A stretch of DNA of 64,000 nt from Xylanibacter ruminicola Ga6B6 (lineage in GTDB: Bacteria > Bacteroidota > Bacteroidia > Bacteroidales > Bacteroidaceae). Positions 34,345 to 43,929 of the stretch are shown piece after piece; position 1 is the stretch's first letter, and the number at the start of each line of letters is the position of its first letter. A model generated the notes under the pieces. The model had not been told where the DNA came from. It searched no databases and saw only the letters and a program-made list of their open reading frames with translations. The DNA is taken from assembly GCF_000687715.1 (NCBI RefSeq), contig NZ_JHXD01000004.1, positions 124,001 to 188,000 on the forward strand, given 5' to 3'. Position numbers and translations under genes: made by a program.

Positions 34345-36594
34345 ATGAAGAAAATCATTTTACTGCTATTTAGTATCCTGAGTCTGGGCATCCAGGCTCA
34401 GGTTAACTTGGTACCTGCACCACAGAAAGTAACTGTTGGCACAGGCGAGTTTAACCTAGCACCAGGCACTACCATTGCCTACTCATCGGCAGCACTGAAG
34501 CCTGCTGCTGAGTACCTGCAGGTTTGTCTGCAACGCTATGCAAAGGTAAACACCACGCTGGTTGCCGGCAAACAGGGCGACATCCGCCTGACTACCCAAA
34601 AAGGTATAGCCAAGGATGGCTATCAGCTGAGTGTAAAGGCCAACGGTATCGACATCAACGCTGCCAACTACAGCGGAACCCTGTCGGCCATTGCCACCTT
34701 GAACCAGTTGCTGCTGCAGAACGACGGCAAAGCTGCCATCCCTGCAGTTGCGGTTACCGATGCTCCACGCTTTAACTGGCGCGGATTCCATCTGGATGTA
34801 TCACGTCACTTCTTTACCGTGGATGAGGTGAAGGAGATCATCGACCTGATGGCGCTGTACAAGTTGAACCGATTCCACTGGCATCTGACCGACGATCAGG
34901 GCTGGCGCATCGAGATTAAGAAGTACCCATTGCTCACTGAGAAGGGTGCCTGGCGTATCTACAACAACCAGGACACCGCCTGCATGCAGCTGGCTGCCCG
35001 CGATGACAATCCCGATCTGCTGATTCCGAAGAAGAATACCCGCGTGGAGAACGGCGACACCCTGTATGGTGGCTATTACACACAGGATCAGATTCGCGAC
35101 GTGGTGGCCTATGCCAAGCAGCGCGGTATCGAGATTGTGCCCGAGATTGACATGCCAGGTCATTTCCTGAGTGCCATCGAGAACTACGAGGGACTGTCGT
35201 GCTTCCCCACCATCGGCTGGGGCCAGTACTTTACCACCCCACTCTGTCCCGGTAAACAGAAGGTGCTAGATTTCTGCAAGGATATCTGGAGCGAGATTTT
35301 CAAGCTGTTCCCCTACGAGTATGTACACGTAGGTGGCGACGAGGTGCGTAAGGATACCTGGAAGGAATGTCCCGACTGTCAGAAGCGTATCAAGGATAAC
35401 CATCTGAAGAACGAGGAGGAACTGCAGTCGTGGTTTATCCATCAGATGGAGGCTTTCATCAACAAGAACGGTAAGAAGATGATGGGCTGGGACGAAATCC
35501 TGGAGGGTGGACTCTCGAAGACCGCTACCGTCACCTGGTGGCGCACTTGGGTGCCCGACGCTCCACTGCAGGTAACAGCTCAGGGAAACGACGTGGTGTT
35601 CTGTCCTGGTGCACCCATGTATTTCTCGCAGGCTGAAGAGAAAACCAGCATGCGTAGCATCTATGAATACGACATCATGCCAAAGAACATGAACGCCAAG
35701 CAGAAGCAGCACGTGATTGGCGTGCAGGGCAATATGTGGTGCGAGTATATCCCTACCCGCGAGCGTGTGCTGTTCCAGTATTTCCCTCGTATCTTAGCAC
35801 TCTCGGAGCTGGCATGGACCAAGCCCGAGCTGAAGGATTACGATCAGTTCTACAGTCGCCTGCCCAAACAGTTTGCCATGCTGCACAAGCTGAATGTGCC
35901 TTTCCGTACACCTAGTCTGGATGGTGTTTACCACGTAAATGCCTTTACTAACGAGGGTACTATGGCAGTGAGCTGTGCCGACCCATTGGCAACGGTACGT
36001 TACACCACCGATGGAAGTTTCCCCAATAAGAACTCGCAGCTGTATAACGGACCGGTTAAGGTTGATGAGACCACGCACTTTATTCTGCGTACCTTTGCAC
36101 CTAACGGACAGGCTGGGGAGATGCTGAAGGCCGACTTCCTGAAGCAGGGATTGCTGGAGCCTGTAAAGGCAGATGCCAGCAAGCTGACACAGGGACTGAA
36201 CGCATCCTGGTATAACTATCGCGGTGAGAAATGTCGTGAGATCCACAAGGCACCCTTCAACGGCAACTATCCCGCTAACGACGTGGTAATTCCCGAGGGC
36301 GTAAAGGGTAACATCGGACTGATTATTACCGGTTACCTGCGTGTGCCCGAGGATGGTGTTTATACCTTCTCGCTGATGAGCGACGACGGTAGCTGGCTGA
36401 AGATTGATGGCAACATGGTGGTTGATAACGACCGTCCACAGAGTCCTCACGAGGAAGTAAGTCAGCAGGCACTGAAAGCCGGTCTGCACAAGATTGAAGT
36501 TCGCTATTTTGATAGCAACGGTGGTATGCTACGCCTCTGGGTATTTGATACCAAAGGCCAAAAGATGCAACCTGCCGACATATACTTTAAATAA
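34345..36594 (+). CDS. GH20 beta-N-acetylhexosaminidase with C-terminal PA14 domain
   Basis: A 749-residue exported enzyme; start at 34345 gives the signal peptide MKKIILLLFSILSLGIQAQ. The GH20 barrel has FHWHLTDDQGWRIEIKKYP and the catalytic pair in VHVGGDEVRKD near 331-332. The C-terminal part adds a beta-domain with YTTDGSFPNKNS (about 545-615) and a PA14-like carbohydrate-binding domain (about 625-749) with FSLMSDDGSWLKIDG. It and the previous GH20 are about equally distant paralogues in one operon, so they probably act on different termini. An intrinsic terminator follows. Confidence 0.95.
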   Translation: MKKIILLLFSILSLGIQAQVNLVPAPQKVTVGTGEFNLAPGTTIAYSSAALKPAAEYLQVCLQRYAKVNTTLVAGKQGDIRLTTQKGIAKDGYQLSVKANGIDINAANYSGTLSAIATLNQLLLQNDGKAAIPAVAVTDAPRFNWRGFHLDVSRHFFTVDEVKEIIDLMALYKLNRFHWHLTDDQGWRIEIKKYPLLTEKGAWRIYNNQDTACMQLAARDDNPDLLIPKKNTRVENGDTLYGGYYTQDQIRDVVAYAKQRGIEIVPEIDMPGHFLSAIENYEGLSCFPTIGWGQYFTTPLCPGKQKVLDFCKDIWSEIFKLFPYEYVHVGGDEVRKDTWKECPDCQKRIKDNHLKNEEELQSWFIHQMEAFINKNGKKMMGWDEILEGGLSKTATVTWWRTWVPDAPLQVTAQGNDVVFCPGAPMYFSQAEEKTSMRSIYEYDIMPKNMNAKQKQHVIGVQGNMWCEYIPTRERVLFQYFPRILALSELAWTKPELKDYDQFYSRLPKQFAMLHKLNVPFRTPSLDGVYHVNAFTNEGTMAVSCADPLATVRYTTDGSFPNKNSQLYNGPVKVDETTHFILRTFAPNGQAGEMLKADFLKQGLLEPVKADASKLTQGLNASWYNYRGEKCREIHKAPFNGNYPANDVVIPEGVKGNIGLIITGYLRVPEDGVYTFSLMSDDGSWLKIDGNMVVDNDRPQSPHEEVSQQALKAGLHKIEVRYFDSNGGMLRLWVFDTKGQKMQPADIYFK

Positions 36595-36599
36595 AAAGA

Positions 36600-36630
36600 A
36601 ATCCCGCTTCAGTTTGTTTGAAGCGGGATT
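36600..36630. terminator. Bidirectional intrinsic terminator between GH20 and GH125
   Basis: A perfect stem (36600-36611 with 36619-36630) is followed by CTTTTTATAG on the plus strand and, on the minus strand, by TTCTTTTTAT. It ends two convergent transcripts. Confidence 0.88.
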
Positions 36631-36634
36631 CTTT

Positions 36635-38098
36635 TTATAGATTATTCAATAACTCGGTTTTGCCATCAGCTATGAGTTTTAATACCAACTCGCCAAAGAG
36701 TGTGTTCTGCCAAGCAAACCACGGACGGGTGTAATCGTTGGCATTATCCTTATTAAAACTCTCGTGAATAAAACCTGTACCTGCATCGGTAGCTAACAAG
36801 GTTCGCATGCACCAGCGAATCTCGTCGTCATCGGTTGCGGTAAAGCACTTCATCATAATCGACATAGGCCATACCATATCGTAGCCGATATGCGGACCAC
36901 CTATACCCTCGCCTGCCTTGCCACGGAAGAACCAGGGGTTATCCTCGCTCCATACAAAACGACGGGTGTTCTGATAGATGGGATCGTCCATCGGCACATC
37001 ACCCAAATATCCCATACCTAACAGACTGGGCACGTTGGCATCGTCCATCAGCAGATGATTGCCAAAACCATCCACTTCGTACGCATAAACAGGTCCGTAC
37101 TTGGGATGACTAACCACCGCATACTGCTTCAGAGCGGTTTCTACCTCACTGGCCAATGCCTTGCACTCGGCGGCTTTCTCAGTCTGGGCGTTAACCTTGG
37201 TCAAAATCTCGGCCATCTTTTTAAGTGATGACACTGCCATGAAGTTAGAAGGCACCAGGAAAGGCAATGAGGTGCGATCGTCGGAAGGACGGAACACCGA
37301 GGCTATCAGGCCAACGGGCTTTACAGGGGCGCCATAGCCATTCCAACCTACGGTATCGTAAGTACGATCGGTCATACGGAAGAATTGGTATGGACCATGT
37401 CCATCCTTACGCTGCTGCTCGCGGAAGGTTTTTACGATGTTATCTACTGCCTGAAGCCAGATGTCGCCAAAGATAGTGGCATCGCCCGTTACCAGCCAAT
37501 ACCAATAAGCCAGACGCACGGGATAGCACAGTGAGTCGATCTCGTACTTGCGCTCAAACACATCCTTAGTCATTTTGGTCACATCCTTCTGCCAACCGGC
37601 ACCGGTAGGACCATCGTTAAAGGCATTCGCGTACCTATCTATATTAATACACTTCAGCTGGCGCAGAATCACACCACGCAGCATTTTTCTGAGTTTCTTA
37701 TCCTTGGCACACAACTGCACGTAAGGCCATACCTGAGCACCCGAATCGCGCAGCCACATAGCAGGAATATCGCCGGTATATACAAAGGTATCATCCTCGC
37801 CATCTACCACACGGTAATGCACGGTAGATTCCAAGGTGTTTGGAAAGCAGTTGGCAAACATCCAAGCCAGACGGGGATTGCCACTCAGCAGTTTCTGCAC
37901 CTCGCGGATCTTAGCCTCTACGGCATCCGACGTAAAGAGGCGCTCGGCTACTGGTGGACGCTTGGAAGCATACACCTTCGTATTATCGGAAACCACAGAG
38001 GTGTATCGATTGCTGACACTAACCTCTGCGTTTTCCTGCGCTGCTGCAGCCATCGAAAGCATGCAGCACCATACTATCAAACTTTTACGCATAAGCAT
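36635..38098 (-). CDS. Glycoside hydrolase family 125 (exo-alpha-1,6-mannosidase family)
   Basis: A 487-residue exported enzyme with signal peptide (ending AAAAQ) and an (alpha/alpha)6 barrel. Family blocks include TGDIPAMWLRDSGAQVWPY, NAFNDGPTGAGWQKDVT, LLMDDANVPSLLGMGYLG and PHIGYDMVWPMSI. Characterised GH125 enzymes remove non-reducing alpha-1,6-mannose by inversion (established). The start codon shares one base with the stop of the GH92 gene upstream (TAATG), so translation is coupled. Together these two trim alpha-mannose from N-glycans or related mannans. Confidence 0.93.
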   Translation of the reverse strand: MLMRKSLIVWCCMLSMAAAAQENAEVSVSNRYTSVVSDNTKVYASKRPPVAERLFTSDAVEAKIREVQKLLSGNPRLAWMFANCFPNTLESTVHYRVVDGEDDTFVYTGDIPAMWLRDSGAQVWPYVQLCAKDKKLRKMLRGVILRQLKCINIDRYANAFNDGPTGAGWQKDVTKMTKDVFERKYEIDSLCYPVRLAYWYWLVTGDATIFGDIWLQAVDNIVKTFREQQRKDGHGPYQFFRMTDRTYDTVGWNGYGAPVKPVGLIASVFRPSDDRTSLPFLVPSNFMAVSSLKKMAEILTKVNAQTEKAAECKALASEVETALKQYAVVSHPKYGPVYAYEVDGFGNHLLMDDANVPSLLGMGYLGDVPMDDPIYQNTRRFVWSEDNPWFFRGKAGEGIGGPHIGYDMVWPMSIMMKCFTATDDDEIRWCMRTLLATDAGTGFIHESFNKDNANDYTRPWFAWQNTLFGELVLKLIADGKTELLNNL

Positions 38099-40275
38099 TA
38101 AGGACGGTTCTTAATCTGAGTACCCCATGCTGAAGGCTGGTTACCCATCTCGAGTTCGAGTACACCACCCTTCACGATATCCTGGAACATCAGATACGAC
38201 TTAGCATAAGGCTTGCCGTTCAACTTGGCACTCTGTACGTAGATATTCTCCTTGCTATTGTTATGAGCCTTAACAGTAAATGTCTTACCGCCACCTACGT
38301 TAACCTTAGCCTCGTTGAAGAGTGGACTGCCGATGATGTACTTACCACCTGCTGGCTCTACCTGATACAGACCTAACGACGACATGACATACCAAGCCGA
38401 CATCTGACCTACATCCTCGTTACCCGACAGACCGTCGAAATCGTTGAAGTAGAGTTCGCTCATGGTCTGACGCAGCAACTTGGCTGCCTTCCAAGGCTGA
38501 CCTACGTAGTTATACATATATAATATGTGGTGACTAGGCTCGTTGCCATGTGCATACTGTCCAATCAAACCAGAGATATCGGGCGAAGCCTCGGCACCCA
38601 TATCGCCACTGACGATGAAGAGTGAGTCGAACTTCTCAACAAAACGCTTCTCGCTGGGGAACAAACTAACCAGTCCGTGTACATCGTGAGGTACCAGCCA
38701 GGTGTACTGCCAAGCATTACCCTCGGTATAGTCGTCGGCGGTGTGTACACTCTTGAATGGATTGAATGGCTCGTGGAAACTACCATCGCTACCACGTCCA
38801 CGCATAAACAACGTCTTGCGATCGAAATAATGCTTATAGCCACGACTGCGGTTGTAGAAGTACTTGTAATCAGCCTTCTTACCCAACAGCTTAGCTACCT
38901 TAGCGATACAGTCGTCAGCCAGTGCATACTCCAAGCCCTTAGCCACCGTCTGGAAAGTAGAATCCTTATCGTAAGGCAGATAGCCATACTTTTTGAGCAG
39001 ATCCATACTGCGCTCATCAAGCATAGCCGATGTCTTCATGGCATTAAAGGCAGCCTCCTTATCGGCAACAAAACCTTTCAGTACCATATCGGCCAGCACA
39101 GCAGCACCGGGATTACCCACCATACAGTCGGTCTCGTTACCCATCAGGTGCCATACAGGCAGCTTGCCCTGCTGCTCAAAGATGTGCAGGAAAGTGGCAG
39201 CCATATCCTTCTGCTTCTCAGGATGAATCAGTGTCATCAAAGGATGAGCTGCACGATAGGTATCCCAGAGCGAGAAGGTGGTATAGTTGGTAAAGTCGCC
39301 ATGATGCACCTTACCATCGGCACCACGGTAGTTGCCTGTAACATCGCTGAACACCGATGGTGCGGTCATAGTGTGATAAAGGGCTGTATAGAAGATGGTA
39401 CGAACGGTCTCATCGTCGGTATCTACATCAATCTTACCCAACTCGTCGTTCCATGCCTGATTAGCAGCAGCTACGGTAGCCCTGAAATCCCAACCTGGCA
39501 GCTCGGCCTTGAGGTTAGCCTTGGCATCCTCGACACTTACTGCCGAGATGGCACATTTTACCATCACAGGCTTTGAGATATCCTCGAAGGTAAGCACCAT
39601 GATAGAGTCGCCTACCTGCTTCTTCACTTTTACAGGGGTTGAGAACTCGGCTGCAAAGAACACATGCTGATTACGGGCCCAACCCGACGACTGACGGAAG
39701 CCGGTAACCATGGTAGGACTCTCTACAGAAAAACCGCTCTTACGCCAGTTGTCCCAACCGGTACCCTGTCGCAAATCGATACGCAGCATACCTTTATGAT
39801 TGTCGGCACCGAATGTATAACGGTGGAAACCAACGCGTTTTGTAGCAGTGAGCTCAACAAAAACATTAGGCTGCTGCAAACGGATGGCATAGTAGCCTGG
39901 ACGAACCGACTCGTTGGCATGTGAGAACTTAGTCTCGGTAGCGCTGCAATGAGCCACTGGCAGGAAACCGATATCACCCAGATCGCCGATACCCGTACCA
40001 CTCAGGTGGGTATGACCAAAACCTACCAGTACCGAATCGCTGATGTGATAGCCCGAACACCAGTCCCATCCGTGGGTGTGCTCTGTGGGGCCAAGCTGTA
40101 CCACGCCAAAGGGCACATTTGCACCCAGGAATACGTGACCGTGACCTCCGGTACCAATCCAGGGATTAACATAATTAGTAAACTCGTTTTTGTGTTGGCA
40201 AGCATCTGCCGCCATAACCTGACCAGACACTGCAGTCATGGTCAACGCCAGAATAAATTTATTTAAGCATTTCAT
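38098..40275 (-). CDS. Glycoside hydrolase family 92 alpha-mannosidase (copy 1)
   Basis: A 725-residue exported enzyme with signal peptide (ending QVMAAD). The N-terminal beta-sandwich begins YVNPWIGTGGHGHVFLGANVPFG. The (alpha/alpha)6 domain holds the WHLMGNETDCMVGNPGA segment with a Glu where characterised alpha-1,2-mannosidases of this family have their acid (from memory), and GNEDVGQMSAWYVMSSLG. GH92 are calcium-dependent inverting exo-alpha-mannosidases. This copy is transcribed divergently from susC, with GH125 downstream. Confidence 0.94.
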   Translation of the reverse strand: MKCLNKFILALTMTAVSGQVMAADACQHKNEFTNYVNPWIGTGGHGHVFLGANVPFGVVQLGPTEHTHGWDWCSGYHISDSVLVGFGHTHLSGTGIGDLGDIGFLPVAHCSATETKFSHANESVRPGYYAIRLQQPNVFVELTATKRVGFHRYTFGADNHKGMLRIDLRQGTGWDNWRKSGFSVESPTMVTGFRQSSGWARNQHVFFAAEFSTPVKVKKQVGDSIMVLTFEDISKPVMVKCAISAVSVEDAKANLKAELPGWDFRATVAAANQAWNDELGKIDVDTDDETVRTIFYTALYHTMTAPSVFSDVTGNYRGADGKVHHGDFTNYTTFSLWDTYRAAHPLMTLIHPEKQKDMAATFLHIFEQQGKLPVWHLMGNETDCMVGNPGAAVLADMVLKGFVADKEAAFNAMKTSAMLDERSMDLLKKYGYLPYDKDSTFQTVAKGLEYALADDCIAKVAKLLGKKADYKYFYNRSRGYKHYFDRKTLFMRGRGSDGSFHEPFNPFKSVHTADDYTEGNAWQYTWLVPHDVHGLVSLFPSEKRFVEKFDSLFIVSGDMGAEASPDISGLIGQYAHGNEPSHHILYMYNYVGQPWKAAKLLRQTMSELYFNDFDGLSGNEDVGQMSAWYVMSSLGLYQVEPAGGKYIIGSPLFNEAKVNVGGGKTFTVKAHNNSKENIYVQSAKLNGKPYAKSYLMFQDIVKGGVLELEMGNQPSAWGTQIKNRP

Positions 40276-40466
40276 AATTTAAATAGGTATATTAGCAATT
40301 CGCTTACAAAATTATAAAATAGTGCACGATAACAGAACAAAATGCAAGATTATTATATGAATTTAACCTAAATTAACCTAAAAGTCTTGCTAGTTTGTAT
40401 AATTATGTTTAGATTTGCACCGTTTTTATAACTATAATTACTATTCAATTAATTAAAACCAACAAC
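40276..40466. promoter_or_regulatory. Divergent control region GH92 / susC
   Basis: Minus strand: TAATTTTG (40307-40314) fits the GH92 -7 element. Plus strand: TTG (40387-40389), 20 nt, TAGATTTGC (40410-40418) fits a full promoter for susC, with a leader of about 43 nt. Just upstream of the plus-strand -33, TTAACCTAAA occurs twice in tandem (40363-40372 and 40373-40382), a candidate activator site. Confidence 0.65.
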
Positions 40467-43400
40467 ATGAAAATGGGAAATTACTTTCTTAGCTCTCACA
40501 TGAGAGCGTGTATGATGGCCATTTGTCTGCTTTTTGCAGCAGTTGTCAATGCACAGAATGTTACGGTTAAGGGAAGTGTTCTCGACACTAAGGGTGACCC
40601 CATTATTGGAGCCACTATTAAGGTCGAAGGCGCCCAAGCCGGAACGGTTACTAACTACGATGGCGACTTCACCATCTCTTGTCGCAATGGAGCTACGCTT
40701 AATGTCAGCTACATTGGCTTTGCCCCAAAACAGGTAAAAGCCGAGACAGGCAAAGTTCTCAAAATTGTTCTTGAGGAAGAAGCTACTACCCTGAACGAGG
40801 TGGTTGTAACAGCTCTTGGTATCAAGAAAGACCAGAAGAAACTGGGTTACGCCATCAGCTCGATCAACAGCGACGAGCTGATCAAGACTGGTGCTTCTAA
40901 CTTCGCATCAGCCCTGTATGGTAAGGCTCCTGGTGTTCGCATCCAGTCAGCCCCTGGTGGTAACACATCTGCTGTATCTATCTCGGTACGTGGTATGTCA
41001 TCAATCACTGGTAACACCCAGCCTCTGATCGTTATGGACGGTGTGCCCATCCACAACGGTAATACCAATAACGAAGGCTACTGGGACAACCAGCGTATCC
41101 GTTCAAACGGTTTGGTTGATATCAACCCAGAGGATATCGAGAACATCTCAATCCTGAAGGGTGCTGCCGCTTCTGCACTGTACGGATCTGAGGCTGCCAA
41201 CGGTGTTGTAATGATTACCACCAAGAAGGCTGCCAAGGGTACTGGTACACGTGTAAACTTCAGCGCTAACGTAAGCTGGGATAAGATTGCCTACATGCCT
41301 GACATGCAGACAGAGTTCGGTCCTGGTTTCGACAACTGGGCCTATGGTTCAGACGATAATATGGACTGTCTTACAGGTTTCAAGCAGACTATGTTTGATC
41401 GCAATGGCAATACCATCGTAACACCAGCTCAGCCACGTTACTATTCATATGGCCCCCGCTACAATGGCAGAGAGATAACCTATTTCGATGGCACCAAGCG
41501 TCCTTACTCGCCTATCGGTGGCAACCAGTGGAACGAGGTATTCCGCACAGGTTTCAACCAGAACTACAATGTTGCTATCACTAACAGTTCTGAGCGTAGC
41601 AACATCCGCTTCTCATACAACTTCAACGATGTGAAGCCCATGCAGTTCAACTCTGCTAACCACAAGCACAACTTTAATGTAAATGGTTCGTTTGATATTA
41701 CCAACACCATTAAGTTGAACTATACCGCTACTTATCAGAAGCAGTTCATTAAGAACCGTCCTTATCGTATCAGCCGTATCGTCCAGAACTACTCTGGTAT
41801 GTTCGGTAGCTTCACCGATGTTAAGTACATCCGTGAGCACACTATGACAAGTCTCGGTTATCTGAACAGCGTATATGCTGCAAACGGTGGTACTACCAAT
41901 ACTCTGACTCCCGACGAGCAGTTCCTGTACAGCCCAATGGGTTCTACCTCATTGATCAGCGAGTACTTCTGGAACATCCTTGGTAAGGAGCAGCTTGAGG
42001 ATCACCAGCGTTTCATCGGCAGTATCAACCCAACATGGGAGATTATCCCTGGTCTGACACTTGGTGCACGTATTGCTACCGACCTGACATCAGATAAGAT
42101 TGAGAATAAGAACCGTGCAGAGAATGCACATATCTTCTCTTCTAACGGTCAGTACAGCGATGCATACGCACTCGAGAACAGCAAGTACGAGATTGTTTAC
42201 GGTGACGTAATGCTGAGCTTCGACAAGACATTTGCTGATGTTCACAACGTACAGGCTAACTTCGGTTACAACGCCCGTCAGGAGACATACTACATGTCAA
42301 GCGTTAGCACCAGTCAGGGTCTGAGCCAGGAGAACTGGTTTAACCTCGCAGCTTCTGTAGGAACCAAGAACGCCAACATGAACAAGCAGGATATGCTTCG
42401 CACAGGTATGTTCCTCACCGCTAGCTACGGCTACGATAACTGGGCATACATCGAGGGTACTATCCGTAACGAGAAGACCTCTACCCTGAAGAAGGGCAAC
42501 AACTCATTCTGGTATCCATCAGCCAGTGCCAGCATTCTGTTCACAGAGCTGATGAAGGACAACAAGCCAGCTTGGTACGACTATGGTAAGATTCGCGCTT
42601 CTTACGGTATCGTAGGTAACGCTCCTGAGATCTACCGCGCTAACTTGGCATACAGCCAGGGCAACCTGCAGCACGGTGATACTTACATCTACAACTACAT
42701 GAGTACATCTGTAGGTAACGAGAGCATCAAGCCTGAGAAGAAGTACGAGTTCGAGATTGGTCTCGAGAGTAAGTTCTTCAACAACCGCTTAGGTTTCGAG
42801 TTCTCTTACTACCACAATGATATCAAGGACCAGATTCTGCAGACAACTTCTGCCTACTCTATGGGTGCTCAGAGCATGCTGATGAACGTAGGTGAGCTGA
42901 CTAACTCAGGTGCTGAGTTCAGTATCTATGGTACTCCATTCGAGAATAAGGACTGGCGTGTTGACCTGCGTGCTAACATCGCCGTTAATAAGAATAAGGT
43001 AAAGAAACTGGCCGATGGTCTGGATGTTCTTTCACACGCTAACTGGGATAACGGTGCAGCTACCCTTGAGTCACACGTTGGTGAGCCTATGGGTGACTTC
43101 TACACATACACTTGGAAGACCGACGAGAACGGTAACCGTATCGTAGGCGAGGATGGTTTGTACATCACCGATACTTCTGAGCGTCACAAGGTAGGTAACG
43201 CTATGCCTGATGCCGTTGGTGGATTCGCTGCTTCGGTAAGCTACAAGAACTTCACACTGGATATGAGTTTCGACTACCGTATCGGTGGCGACGTTATCAA
43301 CCAGCCTTGGCAGTACTATATGGATACTGGTATCATCAAGGATGCTGTTGGTGCTCGTGACTACCTCTCAGGCGGTCTGTTCTATTACAGCACAACAGGA

Positions 43401-43880
43401 AGTGTTGACGATAAGGCTAGCATCGTACGTGTTGATCCTTCACAGGTTCCTAACTACCAGCGTGGTGTAACCATGATCGACGGTCACTATGTATGGGATA
43501 ACGGTGTTATCCAGCCAGGTGTTAAGGAGGACGGAACTCCTAACGACATCATCACCACTCAGTTTGCTATCAACGATATGCAGTACGGTTGGGGTACCAG
43601 CGCTACTCAGAGCTATCAGGAGGCTATCCAGAAGAACAGCTACGTGAAGTGCCGTGAGATCAGCCTGTCATATCAGCTGCCTACACAGTGGACCAAGCGT
43701 TTCGGATGCAGCAACCTCACAGTATCTGCATTTGCACGTAACCCATTCTATCTCTATCGTACACTGAAGCTGTTCGATTCAGAGACTACCGATGGAACTA
43801 ACTGGATCTATCAGGCACAGGTTGGTGGTTCAACTGCCAGCGCACGCACATTCGGTGTTTCACTCCGTGCAAGCTTCTAA
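40467..43880 (+). CDS. susC: SusC/RagA-family TonB-dependent transporter (second locus)
   Basis: A 1137-residue outer-membrane transporter. Signal peptide (to about residue 30), carboxypeptidase-regulatory-like domain (VKGSVLDTKGDPIIGATIKV), TonB-box-like region LNEVVVTALGIKKDQK and plug with LIVMDGVPIHNGN and SILKGAAASALYGSEAANGV precede the barrel. The C-terminus ends in FGVSLRASF with a terminal Phe. It is clearly different from the transporter of the first locus and of the longer subgroup. It is expected to import large oligosaccharides released from glycoproteins, judging from the surrounding enzymes (inference). Confidence 0.96.
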   Translation: MKMGNYFLSSHMRACMMAICLLFAAVVNAQNVTVKGSVLDTKGDPIIGATIKVEGAQAGTVTNYDGDFTISCRNGATLNVSYIGFAPKQVKAETGKVLKIVLEEEATTLNEVVVTALGIKKDQKKLGYAISSINSDELIKTGASNFASALYGKAPGVRIQSAPGGNTSAVSISVRGMSSITGNTQPLIVMDGVPIHNGNTNNEGYWDNQRIRSNGLVDINPEDIENISILKGAAASALYGSEAANGVVMITTKKAAKGTGTRVNFSANVSWDKIAYMPDMQTEFGPGFDNWAYGSDDNMDCLTGFKQTMFDRNGNTIVTPAQPRYYSYGPRYNGREITYFDGTKRPYSPIGGNQWNEVFRTGFNQNYNVAITNSSERSNIRFSYNFNDVKPMQFNSANHKHNFNVNGSFDITNTIKLNYTATYQKQFIKNRPYRISRIVQNYSGMFGSFTDVKYIREHTMTSLGYLNSVYAANGGTTNTLTPDEQFLYSPMGSTSLISEYFWNILGKEQLEDHQRFIGSINPTWEIIPGLTLGARIATDLTSDKIENKNRAENAHIFSSNGQYSDAYALENSKYEIVYGDVMLSFDKTFADVHNVQANFGYNARQETYYMSSVSTSQGLSQENWFNLAASVGTKNANMNKQDMLRTGMFLTASYGYDNWAYIEGTIRNEKTSTLKKGNNSFWYPSASASILFTELMKDNKPAWYDYGKIRASYGIVGNAPEIYRANLAYSQGNLQHGDTYIYNYMSTSVGNESIKPEKKYEFEIGLESKFFNNRLGFEFSYYHNDIKDQILQTTSAYSMGAQSMLMNVGELTNSGAEFSIYGTPFENKDWRVDLRANIAVNKNKVKKLADGLDVLSHANWDNGAATLESHVGEPMGDFYTYTWKTDENGNRIVGEDGLYITDTSERHKVGNAMPDAVGGFAASVSYKNFTLDMSFDYRIGGDVINQPWQYYMDTGIIKDAVGARDYLSGGLFYYSTTGSVDDKASIVRVDPSQVPNYQRGVTMIDGHYVWDNGVIQPGVKEDGTPNDIITTQFAINDMQYGWGTSATQSYQEAIQKNSYVKCREISLSYQLPTQWTKRFGCSNLTVSAFARNPFYLYRTLKLFDSETTDGTNWIYQAQVGGSTASARTFGVSLRASF

Positions 43881-43929
43881 TAGATGGTGCAATAGAACAT
43901 TTGAAACTAACTAAAAGATTATAAGATTT

